Positions 1-5,408 of a DNA stretch of 5,408 bases are shown one piece after another. The notes beneath the pieces were generated by a model. That model worked only from the letters and a program-made list of their open reading frames with translations, was not told the origin of the DNA and searched no databases. Position 1 is the first letter of the stretch, and each line of letters opens with the position of its first letter. The DNA comes from an uncultured euryarchaeote (GTDB taxonomy: Archaea; Thermoplasmatota; Poseidoniia; Poseidoniales; Poseidoniaceae). The stretch is from NCBI GenBank assembly GCA_937881505.1, contig CALGEM010000345.1, positions 1-5,408 of the forward strand, read 5' to 3'. A program made the position numbers and the translations under genes.

Positions 1-1
1 A

Positions 2-1327
2 GAAAACGGCCAACGCACTCGCTGGGACTACAAAGACTGGGGGCCTCATGCGAATCTCGCCTCGGGGAGTATCGTTCGCATCGAGGGTGCCAGCGTGAAC
101 GAATACAATGGAAAGATGTCCTTGAACATCAATCAATCAACGCGTATCGTCGTCCTCAAAGAAGGCGTTGCAACTCCTGTTGCTTCAAATGACCCCATTG
201 ACATTGATGCCATTCCAAAGGAAGGCTACATCTGCGTTGTTGGGCGCGTTCTCGCAAGTCGGCCCGACCAAATCCACAGAAAGGACGGTTCGGGTTCCAT
301 TGACGTCGTCCGTGGTCGTCTCGCCGATGACACGGGAACCATTGGATTCCTCTCTTGGGAACCCTTCGAACATGAAGTTGGTACACTACTGAAAATCGAT
401 GGCGCTCAAGTTCGGAGTTTCAGGGACACGCCTGAGTTGAACTTTGGGCGAACCACTCGCATTGAGGTCTTCCACGACACCAACTTTGCCGACCTTGAAA
501 CCTTGGCTCAGAGCACCAAAACGAACATCGCAAACCTTCGGGACGGTTCTCGTGATGTGGATGCTGTTGTTCAAATCACGGACATTATGAAGCGAACCTT
601 TGAGCGAGATGGTGAAGAGAAATTCTTGTGGTCCGGTCAAATTGCAGACCCCACGGGACGTTGCAGAATCAGTATTTGGGATGCTCTTCCCTTTGATGAA
701 GGCGACCTACCGGTCACCTTGGAAATCCGAGGAGCACGGGTTCGGGCTTGGCAAGGGATTCCAGACATCACCGTCGACAAGGCCGACCAGTTGACGGTCC
801 TCGAATCTCCACCGTGGGACGAAAGCATGGACCTCACCAACCACTCCGTTGATGTTCCACTGACTGCTGTTGTCGCTGGGCCAAGCCGCGTTGGGATGAA
901 AACGGGAGGCATGCTGGTCAGCGTCCGAGAGGATTCTGGTTTCATTCTCCGTTGCACTGAATGTCGTCGAGTCTTGCGTGATGGAGCGTGTTTTGACCAT
1001 GGCGCAAACGAAGGAAACGAGGACATTCGACTCCGAATGGTCATGGATAACGATGGCGTCACAGCCGCCGTACTCGTGAACAAAGAGGCGACCCTCGCGG
1101 CCCTTGAAATGACCCACGAGGAAATGAAGGCCAAGGTCGAGGAACTCGGCGACCTCGGGTTCGTCCAATTGGTTCGCGAACGCCTGCTCGGGCGCCGTGT
1201 GAGCGTTTCAGGGCGCAGTATTGTGGATGACCAAGGTGCGATGGTGTTGGCAGATGGCTTTGAAATTGAACAACACGACGCCCAAATGCGGGCTTCTGAA
1301 CTACGGACGCAATGGGGGTGGGCATGA
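2..1327 (+). CDS. rpa: Replication factor A large subunit (archaeal RPA, ssDNA-binding), 5' partial
   Basis: This protein binds single-stranded DNA during replication, repair and recombination. The frame is open from base 2 to the TGA at 1325-1327, giving 441 visible residues, and the N-terminus lies outside the window. Four OB-fold units can be read. The back half of one ends near base 160, with a pattern 'GSIVRIEGASVNEYNGK' typical of OB strands 4-5. A second spans about 215-470 ('DDTGTIGFLSW'), a third about 545-815 ('DPTGRCRISIWD'), and a fourth about 855-1290. The fourth holds a zinc site with Cys codons at 953, 962 and 989 and His at 998 (C-x2-C-x8-C-x2-H). Next comes an 'EDIRLRMVMDNDG' stretch, matching the zinc-bearing OB fold of euryarchaeal RPA and eukaryotic RPA70 DBD-C. 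The GTG at 95 is internal, because OB-fold sequence continues upstream in frame. The gene overlaps the next by four bases (ATGA), so the two are probably co-transcribed and translationally coupled. Family assignment is firm; the full domain number is unknown. Confidence 0.93.
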   Translation, partial: ENGQRTRWDYKDWGPHANLASGSIVRIEGASVNEYNGKMSLNINQSTRIVVLKEGVATPVASNDPIDIDAIPKEGYICVVGRVLASRPDQIHRKDGSGSIDVVRGRLADDTGTIGFLSWEPFEHEVGTLLKIDGAQVRSFRDTPELNFGRTTRIEVFHDTNFADLETLAQSTKTNIANLRDGSRDVDAVVQITDIMKRTFERDGEEKFLWSGQIADPTGRCRISIWDALPFDEGDLPVTLEIRGARVRAWQGIPDITVDKADQLTVLESPPWDESMDLTNHSVDVPLTAVVAGPSRVGMKTGGMLVSVREDSGFILRCTECRRVLRDGACFDHGANEGNEDIRLRMVMDNDGVTAAVLVNKEATLAALEMTHEEMKAKVEELGDLGFVQLVRERLLGRRVSVSGRSIVDDQGAMVLADGFEIEQHDAQMRASELRTQWGWA

Positions 1328-2241
1328 TGGAACGTGCAAGAATCGCCCGACAACCCGCTCATTTGCTCCTTGCTTCTGAATTTGGAAGCGCCACCCTTCA
1401 CGAGAAGGGCTCAGGCGAATACGACCCGTCCTTTGTCATAACAAAACTCGGTGCTAAAGTCAACCGAATTGTTGCAGCAGGATTGCTCGAGCGCTTGGAG
1501 TTGCGTGAAACCAGCAACGGTTCGTCGCTTTACCAGGGCCAACTACGAGATCCTACTGGACTTCACTACTTCTCAATTGGTGAATACAATTCGGAGATGA
1601 TGCAGGAGCTGGCCCATCAGTGGACCGAACGCCTCAACGATGGCGAACCGCTCTTGGTCATGATGACCTCCAAGACCCGTTGGTATCAAACCGACGAGGG
1701 CGCAGTCTACACTTCACTGCGACCTGAGGAGGCATGTGTTGTCAAGCGAGAAGTCTACGCCAACTGGTTGTTGGATGCCTGCGAAGCGACGATGGCTCGC
1801 ATGAATCAGTTCACGTCCTCCTTGGAGGTTGAGCCCACGCTCGATGCATATGCACGGGCCGAACTACCTGCCAGCCTGCTCGCTGCACGAAACCACTACG
1901 GCGAAGTTGATCTTGAGCCTTTCAAACTCAACTTGATGCAGGCCCTCGATATTGCCGAAGGTCGAATTGAGGCTGCGACCACACCGCCACCGGTCATGTC
2001 TCTACCCGATGAGCCATCGGAGTCCGCTTCGGAAGGCGGCCAAGATGTTCAGGCATTTTTACTCCAGGCGATTGGGCATTTGGACCAGGGCGAGGGCGTA
2101 ACCTTTGACACGCTGTTGAAAAACGCCGTAGCTCGGGGTTTTGTCAGGGAGGTCGCTGAAGCCAAATTGGAAGAGATGCTAGACGGTGGAACCCTTGATG
2201 AGCCAAGGTTTGGCTGGTTCAGACTCGCCACGAATGAATAA
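1324..2241 (+). CDS. RPA-associated protein (COG3390-type, OB fold plus winged helix)
   Basis: This is a probable partner of the upstream RPA, corresponding to the RPA-associated proteins encoded next to rpa genes in haloarchaea and other Euryarchaeota. It has 305 residues from ATG 1324. The N-terminal two thirds contain an OB-like core: 'REPA'-type sequence is not obvious, but 'YQGQLRDPTGLHYFSIGEY' near residues 64-84 is a typical 'DPTG' OB strand pair. A Pro/Ser/Glu-rich linker follows at about residues 218-239. The last roughly 60 residues (about 241-304) look like a winged helix with 'GEGVTFDTLLKNAVARGF' and 'LEEMLDGGTLDEPRFG', as in RPA32 and MCM C-terminal domains. I chose ATG 1324 because it overlaps the rpa stop (ATGA) and has a GGGGGTGGG stretch just upstream. 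ATG 1312 would lie within or before that stretch, and ATG 1327 is an equally possible start. Role inferred from family and neighbour. Confidence 0.82.
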   Translation: MMERARIARQPAHLLLASEFGSATLHEKGSGEYDPSFVITKLGAKVNRIVAAGLLERLELRETSNGSSLYQGQLRDPTGLHYFSIGEYNSEMMQELAHQWTERLNDGEPLLVMMTSKTRWYQTDEGAVYTSLRPEEACVVKREVYANWLLDACEATMARMNQFTSSLEVEPTLDAYARAELPASLLAARNHYGEVDLEPFKLNLMQALDIAEGRIEAATTPPPVMSLPDEPSESASEGGQDVQAFLLQAIGHLDQGEGVTFDTLLKNAVARGFVREVAEAKLEEMLDGGTLDEPRFGWFRLATNE

Positions 2242-2297
2242 TTCCCCTCCAACACATTCAAGTTCTTCTCACGCTGTGGAGGAAACAGGGGTCAGAC
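2242..2297. other. Short intergenic spacer between the RPA block and the pilus block
   Basis: These 56 bases separate the RPA-associated gene from the 117-residue gene. I see no TTTATA-like archaeal TATA box and no inverted repeat strong enough to call. The right part holds purine-rich GGAGGA at 2278-2283 and AGGGGTCA at 2287-2294. Either could act as a ribosome binding site for the gene starting at 2298, but neither has both ideal sequence and ideal spacing. A weak promoter cannot be excluded. Confidence 0.5.
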
Positions 2298-2651
2298 ATG
2301 GCTGGAATGGATTTCTTTATTCGCCCTGCAACGGGCACTTCAAGTTCCGATTGGGTTCGAATTGCAAATGCGGATATCAAGGTGCGAATGACACGCCGAC
2401 TGACACGAACGGTTGTCCGAGGCCAAGAAGGTGATGACCTGCATGACGAAGGTTCCGAGTCGACCATGTACACCATCCGTGGTGAATTGACCATCGATGA
2501 ATACAAGCGAATCGTGGCCATGTTCCGAACGGGCCAACCCTACATCCACGACCCCTTTGAAGAGCGGGATGTGAAGGTGATCTTCGCCGTCATGGAATAC
2601 GACAGCTCCAACGAGAGTTTCCACTTTGAACTGCTTGAAGACGTGATTTGA
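2298..2651 (+). CDS. Small probably beta-rich protein of unknown function, linked to pilus genes
   Basis: I do not recognise this 117-residue protein with confidence. It has no signal peptide, no class III prepilin motif and no membrane segment, so it should be soluble or attached to a complex. The sequence alternates hydrophobic and polar residues as in beta strands. Examples are 'ADIKVRMTRRLTRTVV' (about residues 25-40), 'YTIRGELTIDEYKRIVAMF' (about 58-76) and a C-terminal 'SFHFELLED'. The arrangement 'xIxGxLT...Y..I..MF..G.PY..DPF.....V.I' loosely recalls small phage tail proteins that pack beta strands around one helix; this is an impression only. The start is ATG 2298, preceded by AGGGGTCA; ATG 2307 is the alternative. 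Its TGA abuts the AGGAGGTG ribosome binding site of the first platform gene, which indicates one transcript and suggests a role with the pilus machine. The reading frame as a gene is well supported; the function is open. Confidence 0.8.
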   Translation: MAGMDFFIRPATGTSSSDWVRIANADIKVRMTRRLTRTVVRGQEGDDLHDEGSESTMYTIRGELTIDEYKRIVAMFRTGQPYIHDPFEERDVKVIFAVMEYDSSNESFHFELLEDVI

Positions 2652-2658
2652 GGAGGTG
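2651..2658 (+). promoter_or_regulatory. Strong Shine-Dalgarno AGGAGGTG that sets the start of the first platform gene
   Basis: AGGAGGTG is complementary to the archaeal 16S 3' end. It overlaps the last base of the preceding TGA and lies six bases before GTG 2665. The GTG at 2656 is part of this site, so it cannot be the start codon that the site serves. Confidence 0.85.
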
Positions 2659-2664
2659 CAAGTC

Positions 2665-3246
2665 GTGCGTGAACTGGAGGAAAAGCGAGAACTCCTCTAT
2701 GTGATTCGTACGATGGACGTGCTGATGTCCTCTGGTGTTGGTTTGGAAGCAGCCCTCCACACCATCGGACGGGGTGGCTATGGCATCATCTCAGAAGATT
2801 TCTCCTCAATGATGAATCGCCTGCGAAAAGGGACAGGTGGCGGTCTTGACAAGGAGTTGAAGAGCATGATGAAAACAGCTCAATCCGCTGGCTACAAGCG
2901 TCTTCTCAACACCCTCTACACCAACGTGACGCAAAACACGGACCTGGTTGAAACGCTGAAAAAACAGGGCGCTAGGATGGAGGAAGACCGGACTGAAGAG
3001 GTTGAAAAATACATTGAAGCCCTCGGTGGTGTGCCCGAGACACTCCTTTCTATAGGCATGATTGGCCCGATTATTCTGGCCATTGTCGGCTTGGTTCCCC
3101 AATTGATGTCAGGCGACCTGGGAGCCTTCATGTCCCTTCCAGACTCGGCGGTGATTAACAGCGTCGTGAACATGGGTTTGCTCATGACACTGGTCGGCAT
3201 GGCGCTGATCGGGCTCAAAGCGCACACAAAGGACCCGGGATTGTGA
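2665..3246 (+). CDS. Single-domain T2SSF (GspF/TadC/TadB-type) pilus platform protein, first of two
   Basis: This is an inner-membrane platform protein of a type IV filament machine, expected to couple the secretion ATPase to pilin extraction and assembly. It has 193 residues from GTG 2665. Residues about 5-125 form the helical cytoplasmic T2SSF core, with 'MDVLMSSGVGLEAALHTIG' early, which is the family's usual 'L...L.aG..l..AL' signature. Two hydrophobic segments follow: about 126-148 ('IGPIILAIVGLVPQLM') and about 168-187 ('MGLLMTLVGMALIGLKA'). There is no N-terminal membrane segment, so this protein is shorter than usual TadB/TadC proteins. The start is fixed by AGGAGGTG six bases upstream; the in-frame GTG 2656 is within that site. 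It ends nine bases before the second platform gene. Whether it corresponds to TadB, TadC or one half of archaeal FlaJ cannot be settled by eye. Confidence 0.85.
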   Translation: MRELEEKRELLYVIRTMDVLMSSGVGLEAALHTIGRGGYGIISEDFSSMMNRLRKGTGGGLDKELKSMMKTAQSAGYKRLLNTLYTNVTQNTDLVETLKKQGARMEEDRTEEVEKYIEALGGVPETLLSIGMIGPIILAIVGLVPQLMSGDLGAFMSLPDSAVINSVVNMGLLMTLVGMALIGLKAHTKDPGL

Positions 3247-3251
3247 GGTGA
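3245..3251 (+). promoter_or_regulatory. Shine-Dalgarno GAGGTGA overlapping the upstream stop codon
   Basis: GAGGTGA begins within the TGA of the first platform gene (3244-3246) and ends four bases before ATG 3256. This overlap suggests that translation of the two platform genes is coupled, which would suit subunits made in fixed ratio. Confidence 0.75.
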
Positions 3252-3255
3252 ACAG

Positions 3256-3987
3256 ATGATTTTTGGTTTCCTCGAATCCTTCAATGACTCGCCGCTCCTC
3301 CTTTACTTGGCTGTCATCGCCGTTGCTTGCATCGGTGGCGGCATACCACCAATGTTGGAGCGCCGCCGCCGCCGTGCCATTGAAAATGCACTACCGACGT
3401 TCCTTGAGGCACTCTCGGATTCCGTTGGTGCTGGCCGAGGTTTGCAAGAAGCCATGATGGAGCAATCCGAATCCAACGACGGACTTCTGGCCTCTCTGCT
3501 TTCAGAGACCCTAAAGGAAGCCCATGCATCTTCGTTTGAAGCGAGTCTCACAGCCTTCGCTGCCAAAACTCGGTCGAGTCAAGTGCAGCGGGTCATGATG
3601 TTGATTGAGACAGCCATCCAGCAAGACTCTGGGCTACGTGATATTTTGAGCGACTTGAGCCGTGACTACGAACGTCTCAACGATTTGATGAACCAACGAG
3701 AAACCGAGCTCTCCGGCCGTGGCATGCTCATCATCATCTTTGTTAGCGTTGGCTTACCTGTACTCATCGCCTTCATTGTGGGGCTTTTTGCACCTGCCAG
3801 CAAAGGCTTCCAAATCACGGCTTTCAACCAAACTTTCAGTCTCTTCTTCGCCGCTGCATCCGCAGTTGGGGTGAGCGTTTCCGGACGAATGATGGGTCGT
3901 CTCAGGGACACGTTGTGGTGGCTTCCCATGTGGATGGCCATCTCCATGGGGCTCTATCTTGGAGCCGTCAAAGCCGTTGGGGGTTAA
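3256..3987 (+). CDS. Single-domain T2SSF (TadB/TadC-type) pilus platform protein, second of two
   Basis: This is a second platform subunit of the same machine, with 243 residues. A membrane segment lies at about residues 13-34, followed by a strongly basic turn 'ERRRRR' (35-40), which should hold that side in the cytoplasm. The T2SSF core occupies about 42-155, with 'ALPTFLEALSDSVGAGRGLQEAM' in pieces near its start, the family's typical 'lP.fl..la..v.aG..l..a' pattern. Three more hydrophobic segments follow at about 156-179 ('LIIIFVSVGLPVLIAFIVG'), 190-212 and 220-241. This layout (one N-terminal segment, cytoplasmic core, C-terminal segments) resembles TadB/TadC and the C-terminal half of archaeal FlaJ. 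ATG 3256 is supported by GAGGTGA four bases upstream. The gene ends three bases before the ATPase start. It probably forms a heteromeric platform with the preceding protein (inferred). Confidence 0.87.
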   Translation: MIFGFLESFNDSPLLLYLAVIAVACIGGGIPPMLERRRRRAIENALPTFLEALSDSVGAGRGLQEAMMEQSESNDGLLASLLSETLKEAHASSFEASLTAFAAKTRSSQVQRVMMLIETAIQQDSGLRDILSDLSRDYERLNDLMNQRETELSGRGMLIIIFVSVGLPVLIAFIVGLFAPASKGFQITAFNQTFSLFFAAASAVGVSVSGRMMGRLRDTLWWLPMWMAISMGLYLGAVKAVGG

Positions 3988-3990
3988 CGA

Positions 3991-5232
3991 ATGTCAGAAC
4001 AAATCTTGGAACAATACGGACGAGTGACCATTTACACCGAAGCAAATCATCCATCTCCAATATACCACGTCGATGGCGACATCCAAGCCAACCCATACGG
4101 TGACCTTGCTGCTCTGTTTGAAGACGATGCGCTTGAAGAAGTGATGTACAACGGAGGGACCCAATGTGTCAAGGTTGCACACCGCAACCACGGCATGTGT
4201 CGAACCAACATCTGGATTGACGATGAATCGGGTCTTCAAATCGCCAAGAACATCGCCTCATTCACCAACGTGCCGTTGGGCGATGGTCCAGGCCTTGTGC
4301 CCATCTTTGACGGCCGTCTTCCGGACGGTTCTCGTGTGAACGGTACCATTCCCCCTGTTTCACCCGACGGTCCCACGCTGACCATTCGTAAGTTCAAGGA
4401 GGACCCGCTCACGATGATTGACCTGGTGAACTTTGGAACCGTCAATTCTCGTTTGGCTGCCATGATGTGGGTCTGGATTGAAGGCCTTGACAGCCGCCCT
4501 GCCAACTTTGTTATCGCTGGCGGAACCGGTTCTGGTAAAACCACCACTCTGAATTGCTTGGGCATGTATATCCCATGGTCTCGTCGCCTCTTGACGGTTG
4601 AAGACACCGCTGAATTGCAAGTCTATCACGACCACTGGCTGCGCATGGAGACCCGCCGAGAGCGCCCCGATGGGACGCCAGAAGTTGACATGAACGACTG
4701 TCTCAAGTCAAGCCTTCGTATGCGACCTGACCGCATCATCGTCGGTGAAGTTCGTGGACCGGAGTGTGCAACGTTGCTCACCGCCATGAACACCGGGCAC
4801 GACGGTTCCTTTGGTTCACTCCACGCCAACACGGCGCAGGAAACGGTGACCCGAATGATCAACCCACCGATGAGCGTGCCACCCATCATGCTGAGCGGTC
4901 TTGACCTCATCATCATTCAAGCCCGGCTTCACGTTAACGGAAAAACGGCCCGTAAAATCACTGAAGTGGCTGAAATTGCGGGTATGGAAGGCGATAAGCC
5001 TCGTCTAAACGCCATCTGGAAGTACAACGCTGCCACCGACCAAATCGAAGAAACAGGTATCCCCTCCAAACTCCGAGAAACCATTTGCAACGCTGCTGGT
5101 GTGACGCCTGATGTGTTTGAGCGCCATGTCTCTCAGCGACAAGCCATCATTGAGGACCTTTGCCAGCGAGGCATTTCTGATATCCAAACGGTGACGTCTG
5201 TGATTCAGAACTTCTACGCACAACAGCACTGA
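3991..5232 (+). CDS. Type IV filament assembly ATPase, CpaF/TadA-like (GspE/VirB11 superfamily)
   Basis: This is a cytoplasmic hexameric ATPase that should power pilus assembly through the two platform proteins encoded upstream. All expected motifs are present. Walker A 'GGTGSGKTT' is at residues 177-185 with Lys183. The Asp box 'VEDTAEL' is at 203-209. The Walker B region 'RIIVGEVRGPE' is at 248-258 with Glu253. The His box 'GHDGSFGSLHANT' is at 269-281. The stretch 'LRMRPDRIIVGEVRG' is closer in style to CpaF/TadA than to archaellum FlaI. The 413 residues are short compared with FlaI (generally over 500), consistent with a compact N-terminal domain (about 1-150) before the motor. No zinc-binding tetracysteine motif is seen, unlike many GspE/PilB proteins. 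ATG 3991 follows GGGGGTTAA (3979-3987), which covers the preceding stop. The enzyme appears catalytically intact. Assembly rather than retraction is inferred from family and gene context. Confidence 0.93.
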   Translation: MSEQILEQYGRVTIYTEANHPSPIYHVDGDIQANPYGDLAALFEDDALEEVMYNGGTQCVKVAHRNHGMCRTNIWIDDESGLQIAKNIASFTNVPLGDGPGLVPIFDGRLPDGSRVNGTIPPVSPDGPTLTIRKFKEDPLTMIDLVNFGTVNSRLAAMMWVWIEGLDSRPANFVIAGGTGSGKTTTLNCLGMYIPWSRRLLTVEDTAELQVYHDHWLRMETRRERPDGTPEVDMNDCLKSSLRMRPDRIIVGEVRGPECATLLTAMNTGHDGSFGSLHANTAQETVTRMINPPMSVPPIMLSGLDLIIIQARLHVNGKTARKITEVAEIAGMEGDKPRLNAIWKYNAATDQIEETGIPSKLRETICNAAGVTPDVFERHVSQRQAIIEDLCQRGISDIQTVTSVIQNFYAQQH

Positions 5233-5233
5233 A

Positions 5234-5408
5234 TCATCCGTTCAAGCGGTTGAGCAGTTCGTCAACACGGTCGATTTTTCCTCGAACTCGAGCGAGACTG
5301 TCCGAGGCATCAGCTACCGATTCCGCAACTTCCGTTTCCTCTGCAGGGGCTTCTGCAGATTGGGACTTGAAACTGGCAGCGAGCGACTTCAATTCGGTGA
5401 CGATTGCA
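5234..5408 (-). CDS. C-terminal end of an unidentified coiled-coil protein, 5' partial (off the right edge)
   Basis: On the minus strand a frame is open from base 5407 down to a TGA whose complement is TCA at 5234-5236, giving 57 residues. The first part is rich in Ala, Ser and Glu ('AEAPAEETEVAES') and looks like a flexible linker. The end, 'DSLARVRGKIDRVDELLNRL', has hydrophobic residues at visible positions 38, 41, 45, 48, 52 and 55. That is a perfect 3-4-3-4-3 heptad spacing, so a C-terminal coiled coil is likely. No initiation codon is needed in the window because the gene continues to the right. It converges on the ATPase gene with a single base between the two stops. Function is not recognisable from this fragment; archaellum or chemosensory accessory proteins also carry coiled coils, but nothing here singles them out. 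Confidence 0.7.
   Translation of the reverse strand, partial: AIVTELKSLAASFKSQSAEAPAEETEVAESVADASDSLARVRGKIDRVDELLNRLNG

Noticed and set aside
707..1168. Second minus-strand open frame opposite rpa
   Set aside because: It overlaps both rpa and another antisense frame, has no ribosome site I can see, and encodes no recognisable family.
637..1401. Long minus-strand open frame of 254 codons opposite rpa
   Set aside because: It lies antisense to a strongly supported RPA gene. Its product is rich in Ser, Arg, Thr and Pro with no recognisable domain, as expected for the shadow of a real gene.
2186..2434. Plus-strand frame of 82 codons bridging the 2242-2297 spacer
   Set aside because: It overlaps the end of the RPA-associated gene and the start of the 117-residue gene, both better supported. 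Its composition is low in hydrophobic structure and matches no family.
4236..4607. Minus-strand open frame opposite the ATPase
   Set aside because: It covers the N-domain and Walker A region of the ATPase on the other strand. Its sequence shows no domain of its own.
2665..5232. Archaellum motor (FlaI/FlaJ)
   Set aside because: The platform is split into two single-domain proteins and the ATPase is about 413 residues with CpaF-like wording. No FlaH, FlaF, FlaG or flagellin gene is in the window. A distant relationship remains likely, since all belong to one superfamily.
5320..5365. Repeated CTGCAG near the right end as a possible repeat or regulatory site
   Set aside because: The two copies fall inside the Ala/Glu-rich coding region of the minus-strand gene and are explained by repeated Ser/Pro-Ala-Glu codons.
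1..5408. tRNA, rRNA, CRISPR arrays, insertion sequences or attachment sites
   Set aside because: The window is almost wholly coding, with no spacer over 56 bases, and I saw no cloverleaf, regularly spaced repeat, transposase or terminal inverted repeat.

Overview
The window reads as a fully coding stretch of a euryarchaeal chromosome. The main evidence is a multi-OB-fold replication protein A whose last OB fold carries a C-x2-C-x8-C-x2-H zinc site, followed by an RPA-associated protein. That pairing is characteristic of Euryarchaeota. Shine-Dalgarno sites such as AGGAGGTG and GAGGTGA fit the archaeal 16S 3' end. The protein style and the moderate GC content (judged by eye) would suit a marine Thermoplasmatota lineage such as Marine Group II (Poseidoniales). 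That placement is an inference and has not been searched.

Layout. (1) Bases 2-1327 (+): RPA large subunit, cut by the left edge of the window. (2) 1324-2241 (+): RPA-associated protein, overlapping the RPA stop through ATGA. (3) 2242-2297: a 56-base spacer with no recognisable archaeal TATA box. (4) 2298-2651 (+): a small, probably beta-rich protein of unknown function. (5) 2665-3246 and 3256-3987 (+): two separate single-domain T2SSF (GspF/TadB/TadC-type) membrane platform proteins. (6) 3991-5232 (+): a CpaF/TadA-type secretion ATPase with all expected motifs. (7) 5234-5408 (-): the coiled-coil C-terminus of a convergent gene, with its stop one base from the ATPase stop.

There are two functional blocks. 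The first is single-stranded DNA binding for replication and repair (rpa plus its partner). The second is the cytoplasmic motor and inner-membrane platform of a type IV filament machine. Two split platform proteins plus a short CpaF-like ATPase fit a Tad/Epd-like pilus better than an archaellum, where FlaJ is one long protein. No pilin, prepilin peptidase or FlaH-like gene lies in the window. The small 117-residue protein is tightly linked to the first platform gene, so it is a candidate unknown accessory factor of the machine. It is the least explained part of the window.
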